Origin: Isoperla grammatica
Taxonomy: Eukaryota > Arthropoda > Insecta > Plecoptera > Perlodidae
Assembly: GCA_945910005.1 (NCBI GenBank)
Contig: OX246746.1
Location: forward strand, 30,016,298-30,080,297
DNA: 64,000 nucleotides
Direction of reading: 5' to 3'
The notes under the pieces are model-generated. The model was not told the DNA's origin and did no database searches. It saw nothing but the letters and a program-made list of their open reading frames with translations. The number at the start of each line of letters is the position of its first letter. The first letter of the stretch is position 1. Positions 18,820 through 34,512 of this stretch are shown piece after piece. Position numbers and translations under genes: made by a program.

Positions 18820-21190
18820 GCGCCCTACCTGTGCGCCGCCTCAATGTTACAATGCCTATACTCATCGCGCCCCTACCTGTGCGCCGCCTCAATGTTACAA
18901 TGCCTATACTCATCGCGCCCCTACCTGTGCGCCGCCTCAATGTTACAATGCCTACACTCATCGCGCCCCTACCTGTGCGCCGCCTCAATGTTACAATGCC
19001 TATACTCATCGCGCCCTACCTGTGCGCCGCCTCAATGTTACAATGCCTACACTCATCGCGCCCCTACCTGTGCGCCGCCTCAATGTTACAATGCCTATAC
19101 TCATCGCGCCCCTACCTGTGCGCCGCCTCAATGTTACAATGCCTATACTCATCGCGCCCTACCTGTGCGCCGCCTCAATGTTACAATGCCTACACTCATC
19201 GCGCCCTACCTGTGCGCCGCCTCAATGTTACAATGCCTATACTCATCGCGCCCTACCAGTGCGCCGCCTCAATGTTACAACGCCTATACTCATCGCGCCC
19301 CTACCTGTGCGCCGCCTCAATGTTACAATGCCTATACTCATCGCGCCCTACCTGTGCGCCGCCTCAATGTTACAATGCCTACACTCATCGCGCCCTACCT
19401 GTGCGCCGCCTCAATGTTACAATGCCTATACTCATCGCGCCCTACCTGTGCGCCGCCTCAATGTTACAATGCCTACACTCATCGCGCCCTACCTGTGCGC
19501 CGCCTCAATGTTACAATGCCTATACTCATCGCGCCCCTACCTGTGCGCCGCCTCAATGTTACAATGCCTATACTCATCGCGCCCTACCTGTGCGCCGCCT
19601 CAATGTTACAATGCCTATACTCAGCGCGCCCTACCTGTGCGCCGCCTCAATGCCTATACTCATCGCGCCCTACCTGTGCGCCGCCTCAATGTTACAATGC
19701 CTATACTCATCGCGCCCTACCTGTGCGCCGCCTCAATGCCTATACTCATCGCGCCCCTGCCTGTGCGCCGCCTCAATGTTACAATGCCTATACTCATCGC
19801 GCCCTACCTGTGCGCCGCCTCAATGCCTATACTCATCGCGCCCTACCTGTGCGCCGCCTCAATGTTACAATGCCTATACTCATCGCGCCCTACCTGTGCG
19901 CCGCCTCAATGCCTATACTCATCGCGCCCCTGCCTGTGCGCCGCCTCAATGTTACAATGCCTACACTCATCGCGCCCTACCTGTGCGCCGCCTCAATGTT
20001 ACAATGCCTATACTCATCGCGCCCTACCTGTGCGCCGCCTCAATGTTACAATGCCTACACTCATCGCGCCCTACCTGTGCGCCGCCTCAATGTTACAATG
20101 CCTATACTCATCGCACCCTACCTGTGCGCCGCCTCAATGTTACAATGCCTACACTCATCGCGCCCTACCTGTGCGCCGCCTCAATGTTACAATGCCTATA
20201 CTCATCGCGCCCTACCTGTGCGCCGCCTCAATGTTACAATGCCTATACTCATCGCGCCCTACCTGTGCGCCGCCTCAATGTTACAATGCCTACACTCATC
20301 GCGCCCTACCTGTGCGCCGCCTCAATGCCTATACTCATCGCGCCCTACCTGTGCGCCGCCTCAATGTTACAATGCCTATACTCATGGCGCCCTACCTGTG
20401 CGCCGCCTCAATGTTACAATGCCTATACTCATCGCGCCCTACCTGTGCGCCGCCTCAATGTTACAATGCTTATACTCATCGCGCCCTACCTGTGCGCCGC
20501 CTCAATGTTACAATGCCTACACTCATCGCGCCCTACCTGTGCGCCGCCTCAATGCCTATACTCATCGCGCCCCTACCTGTGCGCCGCCTCAATGCCTATA
20601 CTCATCGCGCCCTACCTGTGCGCTGCCTCAATGTTACAATGCCTATACTCATCGCGCCCTACCTGTGCGCCGCCTCAATGTTACAATGCCTATACTCATC
20701 GCGCCCCTACCTGTGCGCCGCCTCAATGTTACAATGCCTATACTCATCGCGCCCTACCTGTGCGCCGCCTCAATGTTACAATGCCTATACTCATCGCGCC
20801 CTACCTGTGCGCCGCCTCAATGTTACAATGCCTACACTCATCGCGCCCTACCTGTGCGCCGCCTCAATGTTACAATGCCTATACTCATCGCGCCCTACCT
20901 GTGCGCCGCCTCAATGTTACAATGCCTATACTCATCGCGCCCCTACCTGTGCGCCGCCTCAATGTTACAATGCCTATACTCATCGCGCCCCTACCTGTGC
21001 GCCGCCTCAATGCCTATACTCATCGCGCCCCTACCTGTGCGCCGCCTCAATGTTACAATGCCTATACTCATCGCGCCCCTACCTGTGCGCCGCCTCAATG
21101 TTACAATGCCTATACTCATCGCGCCCCTACCTGTGCGCCGCCTCAATGTTACAATGCCTATACTCATCGCGCCCTACCTGTGCGCCGCCT

Positions 21191-21464
21191 CAATGCCTAT
21201 ACTCATCGCGCCCTACCTGTGCGCCGCCTCAATGCCTATACTAATCGCGCCCTACCTGTGCGCCGCCTCAATGCCTATACTCATCGCGCCCTACCTGTGC
21301 GCCGCCTCAATGCCTATACTAATCGCGCCCTACCTGTGCGCCGCCTCAATGCCTATACTCATCGCGCCCTACCTGTGCGCCGCCTCAATGCCTATACTCA
21401 TCGCGCCCTACCTGTGCGCCGCCTCAATGCCTATACTCATCGCGCCCCTACCTGTGCGCCGCCT
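21191..21464 (+). repeat. Homogeneous run of short (39-bp) units
   Basis: Six consecutive 39-bp units start at 21191, 21230, 21269, 21308, 21347 and 21386, followed by a 40-bp unit at 21425. A private CTAATC variant occurs at 21241 and 21319, 78 bp apart, showing expansion as a dimer of two short units. Confidence 0.85.
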
Positions 21465-24400
21465 CAATGTTACAATGCCTATACTCATCGCGCCCTACCT
21501 GTGCGCCGCCTCAATGTTACAATGCCTATACTCATCGCGCCCCTACCTGTGCGCCGCCTCAATGTTACAATGCTTATACTCATCGCGCCCCTACCTGTGC
21601 GCCGCCTCAATGTTACAATGCCTACACTCATCGCGCCCCTACCTGTGCGCCGCCTCAATGCCTATACTCATCGCGCCCTACCTGTGCGCCGCCTCAATGT
21701 TACAATGCCTATACTCATCGCGCCCTACCTGTGCGCCGCCTCAATGCCTACACTCATCGCGCCCTACCTGTGCGCCGCCTCAATGTTACAATGCCTATAC
21801 TCATCGCGCCCCTACCTGTGCGCCGCCTCAATGTTACAATGCCTATACTCATTGCGCCCTACCTGTGCGCCGCCTCAATGTTACAATGCCTATACTCATT
21901 GCGCCCTACCTGTGCGCCGCCTCAATGTTACAATGCCTATACTCATCGCACCCTACCTGTGCGCCGCCTCAATGTTACAATGCCTATACTCATCGCGCCC
22001 CTACCTGTGCGCCGCCTCAATGTTACAATGCCTATACTCATTGCGCCCTACCTGTGCGCCGCCTCAATGTTACAATGCCTATACTCATCGCGCCCCTACC
22101 TGTGCGCCGCCTCAATGTTACAATGCCTATACTCATCGCGCCCCTACCTGTGCGCCGCCTCAATGTTACAATGCCTATACTCATCGCACCCTACCTGTGC
22201 GCCGCCTCAATGCCTATACTCATCGCGCCCTACCTGTGCGCCGCCTCAATGCCTATACTAATCGCGCCCTACCTGTGCGCCGCCTCAATGCCTATACTCA
22301 TCGCGCCCTACCTGTGCGCCGCCTCAATGTTACAATGCCTATACTCATCGCGCCCTACCTGTGCGCCGCCTCAATGTTACAATGCCTATACTCATCGCGC
22401 CCTACCTGTGCGCCGCCTCAATGTTACAATGCCTATACTCATCGCGCCCTACCTGTGCGCCGCCTCAATGTTACAATGCCTATACTCATCGCGCCCTACC
22501 TGTGCGCCACCTCAATGTTACAATGCCTATACTCATCGCGCCCCTACCTGTGCGCCGCCTCAATGTTACAATGCCTATACTCATCGCGCCCTACCTGTGC
22601 GCCGCCTCAATGTTACAATGAATATACTCATCGCGCCCCTACCTGTGCGCCGCCTCAATGTTACAATGCCTATACTCATCGCGCCCTACCTGTGCGCCGC
22701 CTCAATGTTACAATGCCTATACTCATCGCGCCCTACCTGTGCGCCGCCTCAATGTTACAATGCCTATACTCATCGCGCCCTACCTGTGCGCCGCCTCAAT
22801 GTTACAATGCCTATACTCATCGCGCCCCTACCTGTGCGCCGCCTCAATGTTACAATGCCTACACTCATCGCGCCCCTACCTGTGCGCCGCCTCAATGTTA
22901 CAATGCCTATACTCATCGCGCCCTACCTGTGCGCCGCCTCAATGTTACAATGCCTACACTCATCGCGCCCCTACCTGTGCGCCGCCTCAATGCCTATACT
23001 CATCGCGCCCCTACCTGTGCGCCGCCTCAATGTTACAATGCCTATACTCATCGCGCCCTACCTGTGCGCCGCCTCAATGTTACAATGCCTATACTCATCG
23101 CGCCCTACCTGTGCGCCGCCTCAATGTTACAATGCCTATACTCATCGCGCCCTACCTGTGCGCCGCCTCAATGTTACAATGCCTACACTCATCGCGCCCC
23201 TACCTGTGCGCCGCCTCAATGTTACAATGCCTATACTCATCGCGCCCTACCTGTGCGCCGCCTCAATGTTACAATGCCTATACTCATCGCGCCCTACCTG
23301 TGCGCCGCCTCAATGTTACAATGCCTATACTCATCGCGCCCCTACCTGTGCGCCGCCTCAATGTTACAATGCCTATACTCATCGCGCCCTACCTGTGCGC
23401 CGCCTCAATGTTACAATGCCTATACTCATCGCGCCCTACCTGTGCGCCGCCTCAATGTTACTATGCCTACACTCATCGCGCCCCTACCTGTGCGCCGCCT
23501 CAATGTTACAATGCCTACACTCATCGCGCCCTACCTGTGCGCCGCCTCAATGTTACAATGCCTATACTCATCGCGCCCTACCTGTGCGCCGCCTCAATGT
23601 TACAATGCCTATACTCATCGCGCCCTACCTGTGCGCCGCCTCAATGTTACAATGCCTACACTCATCGCGCCCTACCTGTGCGCCGCCTCAATGTTACAAT
23701 GCCTACACTCATCGCGCCCTACCTGTGCGCCGCCTCAATGTTACTATGCCTACACTCATCGCGCCCCTACCTGTGCGCCGCCTCAATGTTACAATGCCTA
23801 CACTCATCGCGCCCTACCTGTGCGCCGCCTCAATGTTACAATGCCTACACTCATCGCGCCCTACCTGTGCGCCGCCTCAATGTTACAATGCCTATACTCA
23901 TCGCGCCCTACCTGTGCGCCGCCTCAATGCCTATACTCATCGCGCCCTACCTGTGCGCCGCCTCAATGTTACAATGCCTATACTCATCGCGCCCTACCTG
24001 TGCGCCGCCTCAATGTTACAATGCCTATACTCATCGCGCCCTACCTGTGCGCCGCCTCAATGCCTATACTCATCGCGCCCTACCTGTGCGCCGCCTCAAT
24101 GTTACAATGCCTATACTCATCGCGCCCTACCTGTGCGCCGCCTCAATGCCTATACTCATCGCGCCCTACCTGTGCGCCGCCTCAATGTTACAATGCCTAT
24201 ACTCATCACGCCCTACCTGTGCGCCGCCTCAATGTTACAATGCCTATACTCATCGCGCCCTACCTGTGCGCCGCCTCAATGTTACAATGCCTATACTCAT
24301 CGCGCCCTACCTGTGCGCCGCCTCAATGTTACAATGCCTATACTCATCGCGCCCTACCTGTGCGCCGCCTCAATGCCTATACTCATCGCGCCCTACCTGT

Positions 24401-27400
24401 GCGCCGCCTCAATGCCTATACTCATCGCGCCCCTACCTGTGCGCCGCCTCAATGTTACAATGCCTATACTCATCACGCCCTACCTGTGCGCCGCCTCAAT
24501 GTTACAATGCCTATACTCATCGCGCCCTACCTGTGCGCCGCCTCAATGTTACAATGCCTATACTCATCGCGCCCTACCTGTGCGCCGCCTCAATGTTACA
24601 ATGCCTATACTCATCGCGCCCTACCTGTGCGCCGCCTCAATGCCTATACTCATCGCGCCCTACCTGTGCGCCGCCTCAATGTTACAATGCCTATACTCAT
24701 CGCGCCCCTACCTGTGCGCCACCTCAATGTTACAATGCCTATACTCATCTCGCCCAACCTGTGCGCCGCCTCAATGCCTATACTCATCGCGCCCTACCTG
24801 TGCGCCGCCTCAATGTTACAATGCCTATACTCATCGCGCCCCTACCTGTGCGCCGCCTCAATGTTACAATGCCTATACTCATCGCGCCCTACCTGTGCGC
24901 CGCCTCAATGTTACAATGCCTATACTCATCGCGCCCTACCTGTGCGCCGCCTCAATGCCTATACTCATCGCGCCCTACCTGTGCGCCGCCTCAATGTTAC
25001 AATGCCTATACTCATCGCGCCCTACCTGTGCGCCGCCTCAATGTTACAATGCCTACACTCATCGCGCCCTACCTGTGCGCCGCCTCAATGCCTATACTCA
25101 TCGCGCCCTACCTGTGCGCCGCCTCAATGTTACAATGCCTACACTCATCGCGCCCTACCTGTGCGCCGCCTCAATGCCTATACTCATCGCGCCCTACCTG
25201 TGCGCCGCCTCAATGTTACAATGCCTATACTCATCGCGCCCTACCTGTGCGCCGCCTCAATGCCTATACTCATCGCGCCCCTACCTGTGCGCCGCCTCAA
25301 TGTTACAATGCCTATACTCATCGCGCCCTACCTGTGCGCCGCCTCAATGCCTATACTCATCGCGCCCTACCTGTGCGCCGCCTCAATGCCTATACTCATC
25401 GCGCCCCAACCTGTGCGCCGCCTCAATGTTACAATGCCTATACTCATCGCGCCCCTACCTGTGCGCCGCCTCAATGTTACAATGCCTATACTCATCGCGC
25501 CCCTACCTGTGCGCCGCCTCAATGTTACAATGCCTATACTCATCGCGCCCTACCTGTGCGCCGCCTCAATGTTACAATGCCTATACTCATCGCGCCCCTA
25601 CCTGTGCGCCGCCTCAATGTTACAATGCCTATACTCATCGCGCCCTACCTGTGCGCCGCCTCAATGTTACAATGCCTATACTCATCGCGCCCTACCTGTG
25701 CGCCGCCTCAATGTTACAATGCCTATACTCATCGCGCCCCTACCTGTGCGCCGCCTCAATGTTACAATGCCTATACTCATCGCGCCCTACCTGTGCGCCG
25801 CCTCAATGTTACAATGCCTATACTCATCGCGCCCCTACCTGTGCGCCGCCTCAATGTTACAATGCCTATACTCATCGCGCCCTACCTGTGCGCCGCCTCA
25901 ATGTTACAATGCCTATACTCATCGCGCCCTACCTGTGCGCCGCCTCAATGTTACAATGCCTATACTCATCGCGCCCTACCTGTGCGCCGCCTCAATGTTA
26001 CAATGCCTATACTCATCGCGCCCTACCTGTGCGCCGCCTCAATGTCACAATGCCTATACTCATCGCGCCCCTACCTGTGCGCCGCCTCAATGTTACAATG
26101 CCTATACTCATCGCGCCCTACCTGTGCGCCGCCTCAATGTTACAATGCCTATACTCATCGCGCCCTACCTGTGCGCCGCCTCAATGTTACAATGCCTACA
26201 CTCATCGCGCCCTACCTGTGCGCCGCCTCAATGCCTATACTCATCGCGCCCTACCTGTGCGCCGCCTCAATGTTACAATGCCTATACTCATCGCGCCCTA
26301 CCTGTGCGCCGCCTCAATGTTACAATGCCTATACTCATCGCGACCCTACCTGTGCGCCGCCTCAATGCCTATACTCATCGCGCCCCTACCTGTGCGCCGC
26401 CTCAATGTTACAATGCCTATACTCATCGCGACCCTACCTGTGCGCCGCCTCAATGCCTATACTCATCGCGCCCTACCTGTGCGCCGCCTCAATGTTACAA
26501 TGCCTATACTCATCGCGCCCTACCTGTGCGCCGCCTCAATGCCTATACTCATCGCGCCCCTACCTGTGCGCCGCCTCAATGTTACAATGCCTATACTCAT
26601 CGCGCCCCTACCTGTGCGCCGCCTCAATGTTACAATGCCTATACTCATCGCGCCCTACCTGTGCGCCGCCTCAATGTTACAATGCCTATACTCATCGCGC
26701 CCCTACCTGTGCGCCGCCTCAATGTTACAATGCCTATACTCATCGCGCCCTACCTGTGCGCCGCCTAAATGTTACAATGCCTAAACTCATCGCGCCCCTA
26801 CCTGTGCGCCGCCTCAATGTTACAATGCCTATACTCATCGCGCCCTACCTGTGCGCCGCCTCAATGTTACAATGCCTATACTCATCGCGCCCTACCTGTG
26901 CGCCGCCTCAATGTTACAATGCCTATACTCATCGCGCCCCTACCTGTGCGCCGCCTCAATGTTACAATGCCTATACTCATCGCGCCCTACCTGTGCGCCG
27001 CCTCAATGTTACAATGCCTATACTCATCGCGCCCTACCTGTGCGCCGCCTCAATGTTACAATGCCTATACTCATCGCGCCCCTACCTGTGCGCCGCCTCA
27101 ATGTTACAATGCCTATACTCATCGCGCCCTACCTGTGCGCCGCCTCAATGCCTATACTCATCGCGCCCCTACCTGTGCGCCGCCTCAATTCCTATACTCA
27201 TCGCGCCCCTACCTGTGCGCCGCCTCAATGTTACAATGCCTATACTCATCGCGCCCTACCTGTGCGCCGCCTCAATGTTACAATGCCTATACTCATCGCG
27301 CCCCTACCTGTGCGCCGCCTCAATGTTACAATGCCTATACTCATCGCGCCCCTACCTGTGCGCCGCCTCAATGTTACAATGCCTATACTCATCGCGCCCC

Positions 27401-30400
27401 TACCTGTGCGCCGCCTCAATGCCTATACTCATCGCGCCCCTACCTGTGCGCCGCCTCAATGTTACAATGCCTATACTCATGGCGCCCTACCTGTGCGCCG
27501 CCTCAATGTTACAATGCCTATACTCATCGCGTCCTACCTGTGCGCCGCCTCAATGCCTATACTCATCGCGCCCCTACCTGTGCGCCGCCTCAATGTTACA
27601 ATGCCTATACTCATGGCGCCCTACCTGTGCGCCGCCTCAATGTTACAATGCCTATACTCATCGCGCCCTACCTGTGCGCTGCCTCAATGTTACAATGCCT
27701 ATACTCATCGCGCCCCTACCTGTGCGCCGCCTCAATGTTACAATGCCTATACTCATCGCGCCCTACCTGTGCGCCGCCTCAATGTTACAATGCCTATACT
27801 CATCGCGCCCCTACCTGTGCGCCGCCTCAATGTTACAATGCCTATACTCATCGCGCCCTACCTGTGCGCCGCCTCAATGTTACAATGCCTATACTCATCG
27901 CGCCCTACCTGTGCGCCGCCTCAATGTTACAATGCCTATACTCATCGCGCCCTACCTGTGCGCCGCCTCAATGTTTCAATGCCTATACTCATCGCGCCCC
28001 TACCTGTGCGCCGCCTCAATGTTACAATGCCTATACTCATCGCGCCCTACCTGTGCGCCGCCTCAATGTTACAATGCCTATACTCATCGCGCCCCTACCT
28101 GTGCGCCGCCTCAATGTTACAATGCCTACACTCATCGCGCCCTACCTGTGCGCCGCCTCAATGCCTATACTCATCGCGCCCTACCTGTGCGCCGCCTCAA
28201 TGCCTATACTCATCGCGCCCTACCTGTGCGCCGCCTCAATGCCTATACTCATCGCGCCCCTACCTGTGCGCCGCCTCAATGTTACAATGCCTATACTCAT
28301 CGCGCCCTACCTGTGCGCCGCCTCAATGTTACAATGCCTATACTCATCGCGCCCTACCTGTGCGCCGCCTCAATGCCTATACTCATCGCGCCCCTACCTG
28401 TGCGCCGCCTCAATGCCTATACTCATCGCGCCCCTACCTGTGCGCCGCCTCAATGCCTATACTCATCGCGCCCCTACCTGTGCGCCGCCTCAATGTTACA
28501 ATGCCTATACTCATCGCGCCCCTACCTGTGCGCCGCCTCAATGCCTATACTCATCGCGCCCTACCTGTGCGCCGCCTCAATGCCTATACTCATCGCGCCC
28601 TACCTGTGCGCCGCCTCAATGTTACAATGCCTACACTCATCGCGCCCTACCTGTGCGCCGCCTCAATGCCTATACTCATCGCGCCCCTACCTGTGCGCCG
28701 CCTCAATGTTACAATGCCTATACTCATCGCGCCCTACCTGTGCGCCGCCTCAATGTTTCAATGCCTACACTCATCGCGCCCTACCTGTGCGCCGCCTCAA
28801 TGTTACAATGCCTACACTCATCGCGCCCTACCTGTGCGCCGCCTCAATGTTACAATGCCTATACTCATCGCGCCCTACCTGTGCGCCGCCTCAATGTTAC
28901 AATGCCTATACTCATCGCGCCCTACCTGTGCGCCGCCTCAATGTTACAATGCCTATACTCATCGCGCCCTACCTGTGCGCCGCCTCAATGTTACAATGCC
29001 TATACTCATCGCGCCCTACCTGTGCGCCGCCTCAATGTTACAATGCCTATACTCATCGCGCCCTACCTGTGCGCCGCCTCAATGTTACAATGCCTATACT
29101 CATCGCGCCCCTACCTGTGCGCCGCCTCAATGTTACAATGCCTATACTCATCGCGCCCTACCTGTGCGCCGCCTCAATGTTACAATGCCTATACTCATCG
29201 CGCCCCTACCTGTGCGCCGCCTCAATGTTACAATGCCTATACTCATCGCGCCCTACCTGTGCGCCGCCTCAATGTTACAATGCCTATACTCATCGCGCCC
29301 TACCTGTGCGCCGCCTCAATGCCTATACTCATCGCGCCCTACCTGTGCGCCGCCTCAATGTTACAATGCCTATACTCATCGCGCCCTACCTGTGCGCCGC
29401 CTCAATGTTACAATGCCTATACTCATCGCGCCCCTACCTGTGCGCCGCCTCAATGTTACAATGCCTATACTCATCGCGCCCTACCTGTGCGCCGCCTCAA
29501 TGTTACAATGCCTATACTCATCGCGCCCTACCTGTGCGCCGCCTCAATGTTACAATGCCTATACTCATCGCGCCCTACCTGTGCGCCGCCTCAATGTTAC
29601 AATGCCTACACTCATCGCGCCCCTACCTGTGCGCCGCCTCAATGTTACAATGCCTACACTCATCGCGCCCCTACCTGTGCGCCGCCTCAATGTTACAATG
29701 CCTATACTCATCGCGCCCTACCAGTGCGCCGCCTCAATGTTACAATGCCTATACTCATCGCGCCCCTACCTGTGCGCCGCCTCAATGTTACAATGCCTAT
29801 ACTCATCGCGCCCTACCTGTGCGCCGCCTCAATGCCTATACTCATCGCGCCCTACCTGTGCGCCGCCTCAATGCCTATACTCATCGCGCCCTACCTGTGC
29901 GCCGCCTCAATGTTACAATGCCTATACTCATCGCGCCCTACCTGTGCGCCGCCTCAATGCCTATACTCATCGCGCCCTACCTGTGCGCCGCCTCAATGTT
30001 ACAATGCCTATACTCATCGCGCCCTACCTGTGCGCCGCCTCAATGTTACAATGCCTACACTCATCGCGCCCTACCTGTGCGCCGCCTCAATGTTACAATG
30101 CCTATACTCATCGCGCCCCTACCTGTGCGCCGCCTCAATGTTACAATGCCTATACTCATCGAACCCCTACCTGTGCGCCGCCTCAATGTTACAATGCCTA
30201 CACTCATCGCGCCCTACCTGTGCGCCGCCTCAATGCCTATACTCATCGCGCCCCTACCTGTGCGCCGCCTCAATGTTACAATGCCTATACTCATCGCGCC
30301 CTACCTGTGCGCCGCCTCAATGCCTATACTCATCGCGCCCCTACCTGTGCGCCGCCTCAATGTTACAATGCCTATACTCATCGCGCCCCTACCTGTGCGC

Positions 30401-30540
30401 CGCCTCAATGTTACAATGCCTATACTCATCGCGCCCTACCTGTGCGCCGCCTCAATGTTACAATGCCTATACTCATCGCGCCCTACCTGTGCGCCGCCTC
30501 AATGCCTATACTCATCGCACCCTACCTGTGCGCCGCCTCA

Positions 30541-33500
30541 ATGCCTATACTCATCGCGCCCTACCTGTGCGCCGCCTCAATGTTACAATGCCTATACTCA
30601 TCGCGCCCCTACCTGTGCGCCGCCTCAATGTTACAATGCCTATACTCATCGCGCCCCTACCTGTGCGCCGCCTCAATGTTACAATGCCTATACTCATCGC
30701 GCCCCTACCTGTGCGCCGCCTCAATGTTACAATGCCTATACTCATCGCGCCCTACCTGTGCGCCGCCTCAATGCCTATACTCATCGCGCCCTACCTGTGC
30801 GCCGCCTCAATGTTACAATGCCTATACTCATCGCGCCCTACCTGTGCGCCGCCTCAATGTTACAATGCCTATACTCATCGCGCCCTACCTGTGCGCCGCC
30901 TCAATGCCTATACTCATCGCGCCCTACCTGTGCGCCGCCTCAATGTTACAATGCCTATACTCATCGCGCCCTACCTGTGCGCCGCCTCAATGTTACAATG
31001 CCTATACTCATCGCGCCCCTACCTGTGCGCCGCCTCAATGTTACAATGCCTATACTCATCGCGCCCTACCTGTGCGCCGCCTCAATGTGACAATGCCTAT
31101 ACTCATCGCGCCCTACCTGTGCGCCGCCTCAATGCCTATACTCATCGCGCCCTACCTGTGCGCCTCCCCAATGTTACAATGCCTATACTCATCGCGCCCT
31201 ACCTGTGCGCCGCCTCAATGTTACAATGCCTATACTCATCGCGCCCTACCTGTGCGCCGCCTCAATGCCTATACTCATCGCGCCCTACCTGTGCGCCGCC
31301 TCAATGTTACAATGCCTATACTCATCGCGCCCTACCTGTGCGCCGCCTCAATGTTACAATGCCTATACTCATCGCGCCCTACCTGTGCGCCGCCTCAATG
31401 TTACAATGCCTATACTCATCGCGCCCTACCTGTGCGCCGCCTCAATGTTACAATGCCTATACTCATCGCGCCCCTACCTGTGCGCCGCCTCAATGTTACA
31501 ATGCCTACACTCATCGCGCCCTACCTGTGCGCCGCCTCAATGTTACAATGCCTATACTCATCGCGCCCTACCTGTGCGCCGCCTCAATGCCTATACTCAT
31601 CGCGCCCTACCTGTGCGCCGCCTCAATGCCTATACTCATCGCGCCCTACCTGTGCGCCTCCCCAATGTTACAATGCCTATACTCATCGCGCCCTACCTGT
31701 GCGCCGCCTCAATGTTACAATGCCTATACTCATCGCGCCCTACCTGTGCGCCGCCTCAATGTTACAATGCCTATACTCATCGCGCCCCTACCTGTGCGCC
31801 GCCTCAATGTTACAATGCCTATACTCATCGCGCCCTACCTGTGCGCCGCCTCAATGTTACAATGCCTATACTCATCGCGCCCCTACCTGTGCGCCGCCTC
31901 AATGCCTATACTCATCGCGCCCTACCTGTGCGCCGCCTCAATGCCTATACTCATCGCGCCCTACCTGTGCGCCGCCTCAATGTTACAATGCCTATACTCA
32001 TCGCGCCCTACCTGTGCGCCGCCTCAATGTTACAATGCCTATACTCATCGCGCCCCTACCTGTGCGCCGCCTCAATGTTACAATGCCTATACTCATCGCG
32101 CCCTACCTGTGCGCCGCCTCAATGTTACAATGCCTATACTCATCGCGCCCTACCTGTGCGCCGCCTCAATGTTACAATGCCTACACTCATCGCGCCCTAC
32201 CTGTGCGCCGCCTCAATGTTACAATGCCTATACTCATCGCGCCCTACCTGTGCGCCGCCTCAATGTTACAATGCCTATACTCATCGCGCCCTACCTGTGC
32301 GCCGCCTCAATGTTACAATGCCTATACTCATCGCGCCCTACCTGTGCGCCGCCTCAATGTTACAATGCCTATACTCATCGCGCCCTACCTGTGCGCCGCC
32401 TCAATGTTACAATGCCTACACTCATCGCGCCCTACCTGTGCGCCGCCTCAATGTTACAATGCCTATACTCATCGCGCCCTACCTGTGCGCCGCCTCAATG
32501 TTACAATGCCTATACTCATCGCGCCCTACCTGTGCGCCGCCTCAATGTTACAATGCCTATACTCATCGCGCCCCTACCTGTGCGCCGCCTCAATGTTACA
32601 ATGCCTATACTCATCGCGCCCTACCTGTGCGCCGCCTCAATGTTACAATGCCTATACTCATCGCGCCCCTACCTGTGCGCCGCCTCAATGTTACAATGCC
32701 TATACTCATCGCGCCCCTACCTGTGCGCCGCCTCAATGTTACAATGCCTATACTCATCGCGCCCCTACCTGTGCGCCGCCTCAATGTTACAATGCCTATA
32801 CTCATCGCGCCCTACCTGTGCGCCGCCTCAATGCCTATACTCATCGCGCCCTACCTGTGCGCCGCCTCAATGTTACAATGCCTATACTCATCGCGCCCTA
32901 CCTGTGCGCCGCCTCAATGTTACAATGCCTATACTCATCGCGCCCTACCTGTGCGCCGCCTCAATGCCTATACTCATCGCGCCCTACCTGTGCGCCGCCT
33001 CAATGTTACAATGCCTATACTCATCGCGCCCTACCTGTGCGCCGCCTCAATGTTACAATGCCTATACTCATCGCGCCCCTACCTGTGCGCCGCCTCAATG
33101 TTACAATGCCTATACTCATCGCGCCCTACCTGTGCGCCGCCTCAATGTGACAATGCCTATACTCATCGCGCCCTACCTGTGCGCCGCCTCAATGCCTATA
33201 CTCATCGCGCCCTACCTGTGCGCCTCCCCAATGTTACAATGCCTATACTCATCGCGCCCTACCTGTGCGCCGCCTCAATGTTACAATGCCTATACTCATC
33301 GCGCCCTACCTGTGCGCCGCCTCAATGCCTATACTCATCGCGCCCTACCTGTGCGCCGCCTCAATGTTACAATGCCTATACTCATCGCGCCCTACCTGTG
33401 CGCCGCCTCAATGTTACAATGCCTATACTCATCGCGCCCTACCTGTGCGCCGCCTCAATGTTACAATGCCTATACTCATCGCGCCCTACCTGTGCGCCGC

Positions 33501-34512
33501 CTCAATGTTACAATGCCTATACTCATCGCGCCCCTACCTGTGCGCCGCCTCAATGTTACAATGCCTACACTCATCGCGCCCTACCTGTGCGCCGCCTCAA
33601 TGTTACAATGCCTATACTCATCGCGCCCTACCTGTGCGCCGCCTCAATGCCTATACTCATCGCGCCCTACCTGTGCGCCGCCTCAATGCCTATACTCATC
33701 GCGCCCTACCTGTGCGCCTCCCCAATGTTACAATGCCTATACTCATCGCGCCCTACCTGTGCGCCGCCTCAATGTTACAATGCCTATACTCATCGCGCCC
33801 TACCTGTGCGCCGCCTCAATGTTACAATGCCTATACTCATCGCGCCCCTACCTGTGCGCCGCCTCAATGTTACAATGCCTATACTCATCGCGCCCTACCT
33901 GTGCGCCGCCTCAATGTTACAATGCCTATACTCATCGCGCCCCTACCTGTGCGCCGCCTCAATGCCTATACTCATCGCGCCCTACCTGTGCGCCGCCTCA
34001 ATGCCTATACTCATCGCGCCCTACCTGTGCGCCGCCTCAATGTTACAATGCCTATACTCATCGCGCCCTACCTGTGCGCCGCCTCAATGTTACAATGCCT
34101 ATACTCATCGCGCCCCTACCTGTGCGCCGCCTCAATGTTACAATGCCTATACTCATCGCGCCCTACCTGTGCGCCGCCTCAATGTTACAATGCCTATACT
34201 CATCGCGCCCTACCTGTGCGCCGCCTCAATGTTACAATGCCTACACTCATCGCGCCCTACCTGTGCGCCGCCTCAATGTTACAATGCCTATACTCATCGC
34301 GCCCTACCTGTGCGCCGCCTCAATGTTACAATGCCTATACTCATCGCGCCCTACCTGTGCGCCGCCTCAATGTTACAATGCCTATACTCATCGCGCCCTA
34401 CCTGTGCGCCGCCTCAATGTTACAATGCCTATACTCATCGCGCCCTACCTGTGCGCCGCCTCAATGTTACAATGCCTATACTCATCGCGCCCTACCTGTG
34501 CGCCGCCTCAAT
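30541..34512 (+). repeat. Segmental tandem duplication in the array, period 2060 bp
   Basis: About 1.9 kb from 30541 recurs from 32601. Shared private variants sit exactly 2060 bp apart: ATGTGACAATG (31081/33141) and two GCCTCCCCAATG units (31161/33221 and 31651/33711). The copies diverge after about 32452/34512, with one T/C difference at 32419. Confidence 0.88.
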
